Shown: positions 54,819-63,691, numbered from the stretch's first letter. The stretch: 64,000 nt of DNA from Lachnospiraceae bacterium UBA7179 (GCA_002491195.1 DKVL01000056.1:115442-179441), one strand, 5' to 3'. Made by a program: numbers and translations. Notes: a model not told the origin generated them from the letters alone.

Positions 54819-55910
54819 CAGATCAAATGTAATGTACTTGACAGGCAGTTTCAGATGTATCAGGCAGAGTATGAGGAGGCAGCGCTTCGGGTACTGCGTT
54901 CCGGCTGGTATGTGTTGGGAAATGAGGTCAGACAGTTTGAGGAGGAATTTGCACAGTACACAGGCAGAACGTACTGTGTGGGCCTGAACTCAGGTCTGGA
55001 TGCACTGATTCTGTCTGTGCGGGCACTCGGAATAGGCAGGGGAGATGAGGTGATCGTACAGGCGAACACTTATATTGCTACAGTGCTTGGGATCACAGAA
55101 AATGATGCGATTCCGGTTTTTGTCGAGCCGGATGAATATTACAATATCAATGCGGACAGGATCGAACAGGCGATAACGGACAGGACAAAGGCGATCATGG
55201 TAACACATTTATACGGGCAGGCATCCAACATGGCGCCCATTGTCCAGATTGCCCAAAAGCATCAGATTGCGGTCATAGAGGACTGTGCACAGTCACATGG
55301 GGCATGTTTTGATGGGAAGATGACAGGAACATTCGGTATCTCAGGCTGTTTTAGTTTTTATCCGACCAAGAATCTTGGTGCATTCGGTGACGCGGGTGCC
55401 ATCGTTACAGACGATGAGGCCTTTGCGGACAAGATTCGCATGATGCGCAATTATGGAAGCAAGGTAAAGTATCACAATGAGATCGAAGGCGTGAATTCCA
55501 GGCTGGACGAGATGCAGGCGGCGCTTCTCAGAGTGAAATTATCGCACTTGAACGAACTCAACCAAGAACGGAAGAACCTTGCGGAGTATTATACAAATAA
55601 AATACAAAATCCTGACATTATAAAACCGCAGCTTAGGAACAAAGCGGACAGTATTTATCACCAGTATGTAGTCAGGTGCAGTGAAAGGGACAGGCTTCTG
55701 GAATATTTAAAGAAGAATGATATACAGACCCAGATCCATTATCCCATACCGCCGCATCTTGCAGAATGTTACAAATACTTGGGATATAGACGGGGGGAGT
55801 ATCCCGTCACAGAGCAGTATGCGGACAGTATGCTGAGTCTGCCGCTGTATACAGGGATGACACATGCAGAGCAGGACTATGTGATTGAAAAATTAAATGC
55901 ATATAAATAG
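54816..55910 (+). CDS. fdtB: DegT/DnrJ/EryC1/StrS aminotransferase, FdtB/QdtB-like
   Basis: The 364-residue PLP enzyme has LNSGLDALILSVRALG near residue 58, EDCAQSHGA near residue 155 and FYPTKNLGAFGDAG with the PLP Lys near residue 184. These match sugar aminotransferases that make dTDP-3-amino-3,6-dideoxyhexoses. An FdtA-type 3,4-ketoisomerase lies 3 kb downstream, which supports the 3-amino assignment. It would act on dTDP-3-keto-6-deoxyhexose using glutamate. GlcT/RmlA-RmlB steps are not in this window and must be elsewhere. The Fuc3N versus Qui3N choice is not resolvable. Confidence 0.85.
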   Translation: MQIKCNVLDRQFQMYQAEYEEAALRVLRSGWYVLGNEVRQFEEEFAQYTGRTYCVGLNSGLDALILSVRALGIGRGDEVIVQANTYIATVLGITENDAIPVFVEPDEYYNINADRIEQAITDRTKAIMVTHLYGQASNMAPIVQIAQKHQIAVIEDCAQSHGACFDGKMTGTFGISGCFSFYPTKNLGAFGDAGAIVTDDEAFADKIRMMRNYGSKVKYHNEIEGVNSRLDEMQAALLRVKLSHLNELNQERKNLAEYYTNKIQNPDIIKPQLRNKADSIYHQYVVRCSERDRLLEYLKKNDIQTQIHYPIPPHLAECYKYLGYRRGEYPVTEQYADSMLSLPLYTGMTHAEQDYVIEKLNAYK

Positions 55911-55931
55911 ATTGTCTGGAAGTTTTTGGTA

Positions 55932-55960
55932 TTGTATTTGAGTACTTTATTAGATATAAT
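55932..55960 (+). promoter_or_regulatory. Sigma-A-type internal promoter before the flippase gene
   Basis: TTGTAT (55932-55937), a 17-bp spacer and a perfect TATAAT (55955-55960). The leader to the ATG at 56190 would be about 220 nt and contains two inverted-repeat elements. Confidence 0.75.
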
Positions 55961-55981
55961 GAGCAATAGTAATGTTAAGGA

Positions 55982-56030
55982 ACTGTTCAAAAATAACCTG
56001 TACATCTTGACTTAGCTATTTCTGAACAGT
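55982..56030. repeat. Inverted repeat in the flippase leader
   Basis: ACTGTTCAAAAATA (55982-55995) pairs with TATTTCTGAACAGT (56017-56030), 13 of 14 positions, around a 21-nt loop. It lies just after the promoter at 55932, so it would form near the 5' end of that transcript. Confidence 0.7.
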
Positions 56031-56121
56031 CGCTAAAAGTGGGATGAAAGGATTAAGAATAAAAGGATTCGTATCTGATCGATCCTTCATTTGGCGCAAA
56101 TCTCCCACAAACTGTGACGCA

Positions 56122-56153
56122 CATCTGACTGAAAGCATTTTTCAAACACGCTC
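56122..56153 (-). repeat. Partial copy of the 30125-30190 palindromic element
   Basis: On the minus strand this reads GAGCGTGTTTGAAAAATGCT and on to CAGATG, matching 30129-30160 at about 30 of 32 positions. It is a one-ended copy; no matching second arm is seen nearby. Confidence 0.75.
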
Positions 56154-56189
56154 CAGGTGTGGAGAGACATATAGGGGAGAAAATTCAAA

Positions 56190-57719
56190 ATGAGAAGTAA
56201 ATATGCGATAATAAATTCTACGGTTAACTTCATCAACCAGTTTATCGTTATTATTATGGCCATGGTTGTCAGGAAATATCTGATCAGATATTTGGGAGTA
56301 GAGATTCTCGGAGTAAATGCCGCCATTGTCGAAGTGATTAATATGCTTGCGTTAAGTGAGCTGGGAATTCAATATTCGATTTCGTTCCGACTGTATAAAC
56401 CAATTGCGGAAGCCAATGAGCAGCTGGTGGGAGAGATTTTTACACTGTTTAAAAAGGCATATAGGATCGTTGGAACATTTATTCTGATCGGCGGACTGGT
56501 TTGTATGCCGTTCCTGCACATTATTGTCAATACGGAAATTGACATGAAGACGGTTTATCTGGTGTATGTGGTGCAGATTGCAATGACGGCGTGCTCGTAT
56601 TATATCAATTGTTACAGGACGCTGTTGGGCGCGTACCAGAACCAGTATTTCTGTACAGTGGTGGATATTGTATTTAACATTATCGTATATGCGCTGAAAC
56701 TGGTTGTTATTGTCACTACGAAAAACTATATTTTATACCTTTTACTGCAGTTTGTCCAGCTGTTTGGCTCCAATCTCATTATCTCAAGACATTGCAAAAA
56801 GAAGTTACCCTTTATCAGACAAAAGTTTGCTGTAAACAGACAGGAACAGAAAGAACTTTTCCATGATTTGAAGGAAATTGTACTGGGTAATGTATCAGGA
56901 TATGTATACCGCTCTACAGATAGTATGGTTATATCCGCGTTTTGCGGAACTATTCATGTTGGACTGCTGTCAAACTATAAAACAATTACGCAGTCAATAA
57001 GACAGCTGATTAACATTGTGGACAGTTCCTTCAATCCTACATGGGGCAATTTCCTGAGTGTGGAAAAAGACAAGAGTAGAATAAAGGAAATTTACGACAT
57101 GTTTAATATGCTGCAGTTTTTTATGTGTGCCGTTGCCTTAATTCCAATTTTGTGCCTTGCAGATGACTTTGTGACAATGTGGATTGGCAGCCAGTATATC
57201 ATTGAGCCTATATTGTTGTGGCTGATCGTGGCGGATATCTATATGAACACGGCACATGAACCGAATGCCATGGTTATGAGAGGCTATGGAATGTTCAGGG
57301 AGGATAAGTGGATTTCGGCGCTGGCAGCCATCGTGAATTTGGTGTCATCAATTGTATTAGTGCAGTTTATTGATATCAGAGGTGTATTGCTCGGAACGCT
57401 GCTTGCGCTCTGCATATACTGGATCGGCAGAAGCTATGTGGTTTATAAAAACTGCTTTGACTGGAATATTGGGAGTTATGCGAAATACTGGCTGGGGAAT
57501 GTGGTATATGCGGGTATCTTTATCCTATTGTACTGCATTGTAAGTCATGTCAGCAGGTACATTGTGATTGGAAATCCGATCGTTCAGTTTATCTGTAGGG
57601 GAGTGCTGATTGAAATATTGATCATGGTGCTGCTTCTCGTCGGTTTCAGCAGAAAAAGCAGCATGAAAACCGCATATAACATCATTATAAAGCCACGCAT
57701 AAAAGGCAGGAGGAAGTGA
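56190..57719 (+). CDS. wzx: Wzx-like oligosaccharide flippase
   Basis: The 509-residue protein has about fourteen helices across its length, as in the MOP/MATE-type polysaccharide exporters. It begins NSTVNFINQFIVIIMAMVVRKYLIRYLGVEILGVN, the usual first two helices, and has LSELGIQYSISFRLYKPIAE and LLSNYKTITQSI. It would move a lipid-linked repeat unit to the outer membrane face for the Wzy-like protein at 44860. AGGGGAG precedes the ATG. It is the first gene after the internal promoter. Confidence 0.87.
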   Translation: MRSKYAIINSTVNFINQFIVIIMAMVVRKYLIRYLGVEILGVNAAIVEVINMLALSELGIQYSISFRLYKPIAEANEQLVGEIFTLFKKAYRIVGTFILIGGLVCMPFLHIIVNTEIDMKTVYLVYVVQIAMTACSYYINCYRTLLGAYQNQYFCTVVDIVFNIIVYALKLVVIVTTKNYILYLLLQFVQLFGSNLIISRHCKKKLPFIRQKFAVNRQEQKELFHDLKEIVLGNVSGYVYRSTDSMVISAFCGTIHVGLLSNYKTITQSIRQLINIVDSSFNPTWGNFLSVEKDKSRIKEIYDMFNMLQFFMCAVALIPILCLADDFVTMWIGSQYIIEPILLWLIVADIYMNTAHEPNAMVMRGYGMFREDKWISALAAIVNLVSSIVLVQFIDIRGVLLGTLLALCIYWIGRSYVVYKNCFDWNIGSYAKYWLGNVVYAGIFILLYCIVSHVSRYIVIGNPIVQFICRGVLIEILIMVLLLVGFSRKSSMKTAYNIIIKPRIKGRRK

Positions 57720-57723
57720 GTGT

Positions 57724-58725
57724 TTGGAAGGGAAGAGGGAAAAAACATATTATCAAATAGCCATGATAGACGGCGGGCTGGGCAGCCAGATGGCGAAATA
57801 TGCATTTTATATTTTATTAAAACATAAGTGTCCTGACAGAATGAATATGATCGATACATTTTATTATCATTATGCACATTCATGGAATGGATATGAACTA
57901 AATAAAATATTTGGCATTGATGCACCTGATCTGATAGAATGTTATGAGAACATGGACATGGAAGGAAATGGATATTTTGAAAAAGCATATCATTTCTTTC
58001 TAAAAGAACAGCCGGATGTTCCTGTCATACGTGTGAGCAGGGGGGAATACACATACTATAATTGCAGGTGGGCCGCTTTACGGAAATTTCGGGATAAAGT
58101 TTTGTTCAAAATAAGATATGAGTGGGAAATGCATTTTGATAACAGGGCAAGGCAGTATGGATATTATCATGACAGATACAAAAAAAACTGTTTTAGGCTT
58201 AAGGCTAATGTATATTTTGATGAATTCAATTATACGTCTGATCAATACTTCAGGGAGATCAAAAGTGAAATAAAAAAGGCGTTCACCTTTCCGGATTTCT
58301 GTGATGAAAAAAACGATAACTGTGCAAAAAAGATGCTTGAGACCGAGTCAGTAGTGATGCATATAAGAAGAAGTGATCATATGTATGATAATGGGTATCT
58401 TTATGAGCAGCACTATTATAAGAAAGCAGTAAATTTCATCAGGAGCAAGGTCGGTGAGCCAGTATTTTTCCTGTTTTCAGACGAACCTGAATGGTGCGAA
58501 GAAAATAAGGAAGTACTGGGATTAAGGGAAACAGATGACATAGTGATTGTCAATTGGAACAAACAGGAAGATAGTTTTCGCGATATGCAGCTTATGACCT
58601 ATGGAAAGCATAACATTCTGGCAATCAGTTCGTTCAGCTGGTGGGGATATTATCTTAGCAGCAGAAAGGACAAGATAGTGTGCGCGCCTGAGGGATATTG
58701 GCTGGAAGTTAATAACCATTTTTAA
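57724..58725 (+). CDS. GT11-family fucosyltransferase
   Basis: The 333-residue protein has IDGGLGSQMAKYAFYILL near residue 14 and HIRRSDH near residue 213, then FSDEPEWCEE and AISSFSWWGYYLSS. This is the GT11 layout, with Ser in place of Asn in the GLGNQ block. The TTG start at 57724 has GGAGG 10 nt upstream; an ATG at 57763 would cut into the motif and is not used. It is the third GT11-like gene here. Confidence 0.85.
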   Translation: MEGKREKTYYQIAMIDGGLGSQMAKYAFYILLKHKCPDRMNMIDTFYYHYAHSWNGYELNKIFGIDAPDLIECYENMDMEGNGYFEKAYHFFLKEQPDVPVIRVSRGEYTYYNCRWAALRKFRDKVLFKIRYEWEMHFDNRARQYGYYHDRYKKNCFRLKANVYFDEFNYTSDQYFREIKSEIKKAFTFPDFCDEKNDNCAKKMLETESVVMHIRRSDHMYDNGYLYEQHYYKKAVNFIRSKVGEPVFFLFSDEPEWCEENKEVLGLRETDDIVIVNWNKQEDSFRDMQLMTYGKHNILAISSFSWWGYYLSSRKDKIVCAPEGYWLEVNNHF

Positions 58726-58744
58726 CAGCTGCGGTTTGATGGTT

Positions 58745-58889
58745 ACAGTTCAGCCTCGGGCTTCATACTGCGAAGCCCGGGAGAAAATGTGGAGGTTGAG
58801 ATGCATCAAGCCACGGTACATGGCTTTGACACCACGAAGTGGTTTTGCATGGCTTGATGCTTGTAACAGGAAGCCGAAGGCTGAACTGT
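58745..58889. repeat. 145-bp structured element with inverted termini
   Basis: The ends 58745-58764 and 58870-58889 are inverted copies at 18 of 20 positions. Inside, CGGGCTTC/GAAGCCCG (58757-58764 with 58772-58779), GCATCAAGCCA/TGGCTTGATGC (58803-58813 with 58850-58860) and ACCAC/GTGGT (58831-58835 with 58839-58843) can pair. A competing AAGCCA/TGGCTT stem (58808-58813 with 58821-58826) is also possible. It may be a MITE-like repeat or a folded leader RNA before fdtA. Confidence 0.7.
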
Positions 58890-58935
58890 TATGATTGATC
58901 GGGGCAATAACAAATTAGAAATGGGAGATAAATAC

Positions 58936-59340
58936 ATGATAGAACACTGCAGGTTAATTGAGTTTTCTCAGATGGGCGATGAAAGAGGCCATCTTGTCAT
59001 AGTGGAGGGGAACCAGGATATTCCCTTTGATATTAAGAGGGTATTTTATATTTATGGCTCAGACAAGGATGTTATTCGTGGCAGACATGCCAATCACAAA
59101 TCAGAGTTTGTATTGATCAATGTGGCGGGTACTTCCAAAATAAGGGTAGATGATGGTACCAATCAGAAAGTATATCATCTTGACCGGCCGCACATCGGAA
59201 TCTATCTGCCCAGACTGGTCTGGAAGGATATGTATGATTTTTCGAAGGATTCTGTATTGTTAGTGCTTGCCAGCGAGCATTATGACGCAGACGAGTATAT
59301 CAGGGATTATGACAAGTATCTGGAGGTTATGAATAAGTAA
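58936..59340 (+). CDS. fdtA: FdtA/QdtA-type sugar 3,4-ketoisomerase (cupin)
   Basis: The 134-residue cupin has FSQMGDERGHLVIVEG at the start, KRVFYIYG, and GRHANHKSEF near residue 48, the His-rich active-site strand, then LPRLVWKDMYDF. These match dTDP-4-oxo-6-deoxyglucose 3,4-ketoisomerases. The product is the substrate for the FdtB-like aminotransferase at 54816. The ATG at 58936 has GGGAG 8 nt upstream and begins at the usual place; an upstream frame from 58891 adds 15 residues without support. FdtA and QdtA cannot be told apart here. Confidence 0.87.
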   Translation: MIEHCRLIEFSQMGDERGHLVIVEGNQDIPFDIKRVFYIYGSDKDVIRGRHANHKSEFVLINVAGTSKIRVDDGTNQKVYHLDRPHIGIYLPRLVWKDMYDFSKDSVLLVLASEHYDADEYIRDYDKYLEVMNK

Positions 59341-60188
59341 TGGAGACGAATGTCAAACTGGTTAGCATGATAATACAGGCATACAATTCTTCAAATACAG
59401 TTGTTCGTACATTAGAGAGTATCAAAGCACAGACATATCCTTGTATAGAATTAATTATAACAGATGACAAATCAAAGGATAACACTTTGGAAATTGTTTC
59501 AGAATGGATGAAAAAGAATCAGAATATTCTGTATGATATGAAACTTGTGACATCAGGGGTAAATACGGGAATTGCCGGGAGCAATAATCGGGCATTGGGA
59601 AAGGCTACAGGTGAGTATATTGGCTTTCTGGCAGCAGATGACTGCATGATGCCGGATGCAGTGCAGCGGTATGTTGATTTTTGTGAAAAAAACAGAGGTG
59701 TTATCCCAATAGCAAAGGTGAAACTGTTTTCTGAAGAGAAATGCGATTTTACTGCTGTGCAGAAATATTGTGACAGATGTTATGAATATGCCAGATTAGG
59801 CAGAATACAGCAGTACAGGAATCTTCTGGTGCAGAATTGGGTAGTATCACCAGCTGCATCATTTTATCCGGCTGAAGTGATGCATAAGCTGAAAGGGTTT
59901 GATGAAGCATATAGATGGATGGAGGATTATCCGTTAAACCTCAAGATCATGCATAAGGGTTATTCATTTGGTTTTATAGACCAGGAACTGGTCCAATATC
60001 GAATATCAGGAAAATCGATAACTGGTTCTGGACTGACACCGTTAAAAAAGAACGAGGCGAAGTTATTTTTTAGGGAGAAGATGTGGTATATGATTGAGGC
60101 AGGCATGGGATGGGAGGCAGTAAAACAGTCGAAATACTGGCTGAAAATTCTTATGGCAGGAAATAACAGAGGGCAGCGGCATTGTTAG
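59340..60188 (+). CDS. GT2-family glycosyltransferase
   Basis: The 282-residue GT-A protein has LVSMIIQAYNSSNTVVRTLE, ITDDKSKDNT near residue 42 and LAADDCMMPD near residue 101 as the metal-binding motif. Its ATG overlaps the fdtA stop (TAATG), so translation is coupled. Adjacent placement suggests it may transfer the 3-amino sugar, which is inference. Confidence 0.88.
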   Translation: METNVKLVSMIIQAYNSSNTVVRTLESIKAQTYPCIELIITDDKSKDNTLEIVSEWMKKNQNILYDMKLVTSGVNTGIAGSNNRALGKATGEYIGFLAADDCMMPDAVQRYVDFCEKNRGVIPIAKVKLFSEEKCDFTAVQKYCDRCYEYARLGRIQQYRNLLVQNWVVSPAASFYPAEVMHKLKGFDEAYRWMEDYPLNLKIMHKGYSFGFIDQELVQYRISGKSITGSGLTPLKKNEAKLFFREKMWYMIEAGMGWEAVKQSKYWLKILMAGNNRGQRHC

Positions 60189-60224
60189 AATTGGCAGGCT
60201 GATTAGAAAACGGAGGGAAGAATT

Positions 60225-60983
60225 ATGCGTGATATATTAGATTATGAACGACAGTATACGGAGCATCCTTTTGAGCGCAGTCAGGAAAAATATAGAAGGC
60301 GGTTAATGAAAGATGTAATAGCAAAATATGCGAAAGAGGGAGACTGTATTTTGGAAATCGGATGTGGACTTGATCCTCTTTTTGTTGATTATCATGATGA
60401 ATATACCTTTGTTGTGGTTGAACCTGCTGCACATTATTATGAAAATGCATGTTTGTTGGCGGAAAAATACAACAATGTTTTATGTTATCAGGGATTTTTT
60501 GAAGATGTTATGAGTCGGATCATGGGAAGAACCTATGATATTATTATCTGCTCCAGCTTGTTGCACGAGGTGGAGAATCCTCGTTTATTGCTGCAGGATA
60601 TTGGATGCTTGTGTCATCGACAGACGGTGGTGCATGTAAATGTACCAAATGCTTTTTCATTGCATCGTCTGTTGGCAAAAGAAATGGGATTGCTTGAAGA
60701 TGTCCATCAGCTGTCAGATTCCAATTTAACGCTGCAGCAGCACAATGTTTATGATATGGAATCGTTAACGAAACTTGTATTGAGTGAGGGGTATTGTGTG
60801 GTGGATTCAGGTTCTGCTTTTTTAAAACCTTTTACGCATCAGCAGATGCAGCAATGTCTGGATTCGAATATTTTAAATGAAGATATTTTGAATGCATTGG
60901 ATCGGATGTGCGCTTCATATATGAAGGAATACGGTTCAGAAATTTATCTGAACATGCGATATGTCAATGGGAGAGCTCTATAA
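60225..60983 (+). CDS. Class I SAM-dependent methyltransferase
   Basis: The 252-residue protein has LEIGCGLDPLF near residue 43 (SAM motif I), VVVEPAAHYYENA (motif II acidic region) and YDIIICSSLLHEVENP near residue 105. It lies between a GT2 gene and a FemAB/GNAT gene, so O- or N-methylation of a sugar in the repeat unit is likely. GGAGGGAAG precedes the ATG. Confidence 0.85.
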   Translation: MRDILDYERQYTEHPFERSQEKYRRRLMKDVIAKYAKEGDCILEIGCGLDPLFVDYHDEYTFVVVEPAAHYYENACLLAEKYNNVLCYQGFFEDVMSRIMGRTYDIIICSSLLHEVENPRLLLQDIGCLCHRQTVVHVNVPNAFSLHRLLAKEMGLLEDVHQLSDSNLTLQQHNVYDMESLTKLVLSEGYCVVDSGSAFLKPFTHQQMQQCLDSNILNEDILNALDRMCASYMKEYGSEIYLNMRYVNGRAL

Positions 60984-61975
60984 TGGTGGAATTGGAAATA
61001 AAGTTATATGATGGAAACAACAGGGAAAAATGGGACGATTTTGTGATGAATCGTTCTGTTAATGGTACATTTCTCCAGACGAAAAAGTTCCTGGATTATC
61101 ATGGTGACCGGTTTGAGGATGCGTCCATGATCATGTACAAGGGAAATGGGACAATGGTTGCCGTTGTTCCTGCGTGTACCATCGTGGAAGACGGGCAAAA
61201 AATATTCAGCGCGCATTCTGGAAGCACGTTTGGCGGAATTGTAGTGGCAGAAGAATTTTATAATATTGAGCATATGGATGCAATTATGAATGCATTTGAG
61301 GAGTATCTGGTACAGAATGGATACACGAAAGTATGCCTGAAATGTACAGGTGACATTTTTGCGAGACAGAACGGGAACCTTCTGTACTATTTCCTGTTTC
61401 AGAGAGGTTATACATCATATGATGAGATTAGTTTTTATATTGATTTTTCCCAGTATCATGACGACATCGCTTCCAATTTTGTGTCAGCAAGAAGACGGGG
61501 GTATAAATATTCATTAAAAAATAATCTGACATTTAAAAAGCTTCAAACCAAAGGTGAGATTGAATCTTTTTATGAAATATTATGTGATAACCTTCGCAAG
61601 TTTGACGCCGTTCCGGTGCACTCATTAGCAGAGATCATAGATTTTAGAGAAACCAGGCTGAGGGATATCGTCGAAGTTTACGGAGTGTATCAGGAAGACC
61701 GTATGTTGGCAGGCAGCATGGTATTTCTGTTTGGAGACAGGGTATTTCACACACAGTATCTGGCAGCAGACCAGGATTGTCTTAACTTGTATCCGATGAA
61801 TTTTATGGACTACAATCTTATACAGACTGCAAGGGATAGAGGATTTCGGTATTTCTCATTTGGCACAAGTACGTATGAGCATGGAAAAGTGCTCAATAAG
61901 TCACTCGCAGAATTCAAAGAAGGGTTTGGAACACAGTGTGGACTGAATAAGACGTATGTTAAAAATTTTATTTGA
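60983..61975 (+). CDS. FemAB/GNAT-fold acyl- or aminoacyltransferase
   Basis: The 330-residue protein begins with WDDFVMNRSVNGTFLQTKKFLDYH, a typical N-terminus of FemAB-like proteins, and contains ARRRGYKYSLKNNL, YPMNFMDYNLIQTARDRGF and a C-terminal KEGFGTQ. The start at 60983 overlaps the previous stop (TAATG) and has GGGAGAG 7 nt upstream. It could acylate the amino sugar made by FdtA and FdtB, since no hexapeptide FdtC-like enzyme is present. That function is inference; peptidoglycan modification is the alternative. Confidence 0.75.
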   Translation: MVELEIKLYDGNNREKWDDFVMNRSVNGTFLQTKKFLDYHGDRFEDASMIMYKGNGTMVAVVPACTIVEDGQKIFSAHSGSTFGGIVVAEEFYNIEHMDAIMNAFEEYLVQNGYTKVCLKCTGDIFARQNGNLLYYFLFQRGYTSYDEISFYIDFSQYHDDIASNFVSARRRGYKYSLKNNLTFKKLQTKGEIESFYEILCDNLRKFDAVPVHSLAEIIDFRETRLRDIVEVYGVYQEDRMLAGSMVFLFGDRVFHTQYLAADQDCLNLYPMNFMDYNLIQTARDRGFRYFSFGTSTYEHGKVLNKSLAEFKEGFGTQCGLNKTYVKNFI

Positions 61976-61984
61976 GAAATTTTT
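61961..61984 (+). terminator. Weak AT-rich hairpin at the end of the glycan operon
   Basis: AAAAATTT (61961-61968) pairs with AAATTTTT (61977-61984), overlapping the stop codon of the last gene. The stem has only A-T pairs, so termination would be weak. Confidence 0.3.
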
Positions 61985-61996
61985 GATTACGAAATC

Positions 61997-63324
61997 TTAC
62001 CCGCATATTTTCAGCATCACATCTACAAAAAATTCCATATTGCTGTTGGAAGCCTGTGCTGAGCTGCCATACTTTTCCGCTGTCGCGGCAATGGCAGTAA
62101 GTCCGATCCCGTTCCCGCTGTGCTTTGTGGAGCGGTAGCCGTCTTTCCCTTTCCGCACTTTGCCATCAAAGCTGTTGGTGGAAACGATATACAGTTTGTT
62201 GCCATGACGGATCTGTGTGGTTAGGCAGAAATGCCGCCTGCCCTCTGGCACAGTGCCACCCATCGATGGCGTTTTCCATCAGGTTTCCGAACAGGGAAAC
62301 CATGTCAAGTTCGGTGGCGGGCAGCGGTTCTGGCAGTTCGATGTGCCAGTTCGTGCCTATGTCCGCAGAAACAGCCAGTTCGTAGTAATAACCAAACAGT
62401 GCATTCAGCGCAGCATTAGAGCAGTAGTTTGCAGGTGTGTTTTCCGCAAGACGGGCTTCGTATCCTGCAAGATGTGTTTGGATGCTGTCAATATCGCCTT
62501 TCTCTGCAAGAGAGGAGAGCAGGCACACGGAGTGGCGAAAGTCATGGTGCAGCTGTGCAGTCTGGCGCATATGCTCCTGCAATACCCGGTATTGACGGGA
62601 TTGCATTTCAAGGAGATGGGTATGTTCTTTCAGCTCCGCGTATTCCAGGATAACGATTGTATCCAGGTAAAAAAGTACATAAATTGCTGTAAGAATTGCA
62701 AGCAGGCATCCTTCCAGCAGCAGGAAAAGGGAAAACATACGCCCTGTATGAAGTGTCTTGTAGGACAGTGGGACAGCCAGTACATTGAAGATCAGAAAGA
62801 CAAAGGACAATAGGATGGTGGAGTATCATATCTTTGGAATGTCCAGACAGTCGATGATCCGAAAAAAGTTCGCAGGCAGGCCATGCGAAAGCGTCTGCGA
62901 CCAGGCAGGAAAGGCCAAACTGGAAAAAGGCCGCTTCCACGGAGAGGTCCGCCGCGCCCGACGTTGGGTGGAGGAAAGCATCAAAACCATCGGCGAACTG
63001 CGCTGGAAAGCTCTGGACGGCACAGACACCCACATAGACGGCAAGGCACTTTGGCAAGCCTGCCGTCACGGTGTAGCGGTATGGGAAAAAGAACAAGATG
63101 AGGGACGGCAGGAGGATGATATTTACATCAATACACAGCAATGAGCATAAGGCAGAGCAGAGAAAAGCGTATGGAAGCAAGACAGCCGTGCATAGTACGT
63201 CAGTCTTGCGGTGTGTGTGCTTCATCTGGTTCTTCATTGTATAATAGCAGGATACCGCCGATGGCAGCAGCAGAAAACGTGGCAGCGCCGATAACCACCT
63301 GTCCATATCCATGTTTATATTCAT
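61997..63324 (-). pseudogene. GHKL-type sensor histidine kinase (AgrC/LytS-like), frameshifted
   Basis: Three minus-strand frames join into one gene. The first (from 63324 to about 62820) encodes membrane helices, the second (62810 to about 62260) a helix pair, a coiled coil, the phospho-acceptor segment LHHDFRHSVCLL and the N-box NLMENAIDG, and the third (62263 to 61997) GTVPEGRRHFCLTTQIRHG and the G-box GNGIGLTAI. Single-base shifts near 62815 and 62260 break it. Such kinases usually sense peptide signals. No response regulator is next to it. If the shifts are sequencing errors the gene would be intact. Confidence 0.8.
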
Positions 63325-63353
63325 AGAATATGAAGAAAGATTTTAACAGTGGT

Positions 63354-63381
63354 TGTTTTTTTTAGAATAGTAGAGTACAAT
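63354..63381 (+). promoter_or_regulatory. Sigma-A-type promoter of the Phd/RelE pair
   Basis: TTGTTT (63354-63359), a 16-bp spacer and TACAAT (63376-63381) lie 50 bp before the antitoxin ATG, with AAGGAG just upstream of it. Confidence 0.55.
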
Positions 63382-63430
63382 ATGGATAATGATAAAATTA
63401 AGATAAAATATTGATAAGGAGTGAGCGCTT

Positions 63431-63691
63431 ATGTTACAGATTAGACCTGTTTCAGATTTAAGAAATAAGTTTCCTGATATTGAGAGAATTGTAAATGCAG
63501 GTGAACCCGTATATCTAACAAAAAACGGATATGGAGCAATGGTGGTACTTAGTCTTGAAGAGTATTCAAAGTTGACGGATGGTGTAGAAGCAGCATTAGA
63601 TAAAGCAGATAGGTATGCGGCGGAAAACGATATAAGGATGAGTCATGAGGAAGTTTTTGGAGGACTACGGAGGAAAATAAATGTTCAGTAA
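63431..63691 (+). CDS. Phd/YefM-family antitoxin
   Basis: The 86-residue protein begins IRPVSDLRNKFPDIERIV, the DNA-binding N-terminus of the family, followed by EPVYLTKNGYGAMVVLSLEEY. The C-terminal helix would wrap the toxin. It overlaps the downstream toxin gene by 11 bp and probably represses its own promoter together with the toxin. AAGGAG precedes the ATG. Confidence 0.9.
   Translation: MLQIRPVSDLRNKFPDIERIVNAGEPVYLTKNGYGAMVVLSLEEYSKLTDGVEAALDKADRYAAENDIRMSHEEVFGGLRRKINVQ

Noticed and set aside
62785..63144. A 119-codon + strand frame opposite the kinase relic
   Set aside because: It lies opposite the membrane part of the GHKL kinase, is basic and has no recognisable motif.
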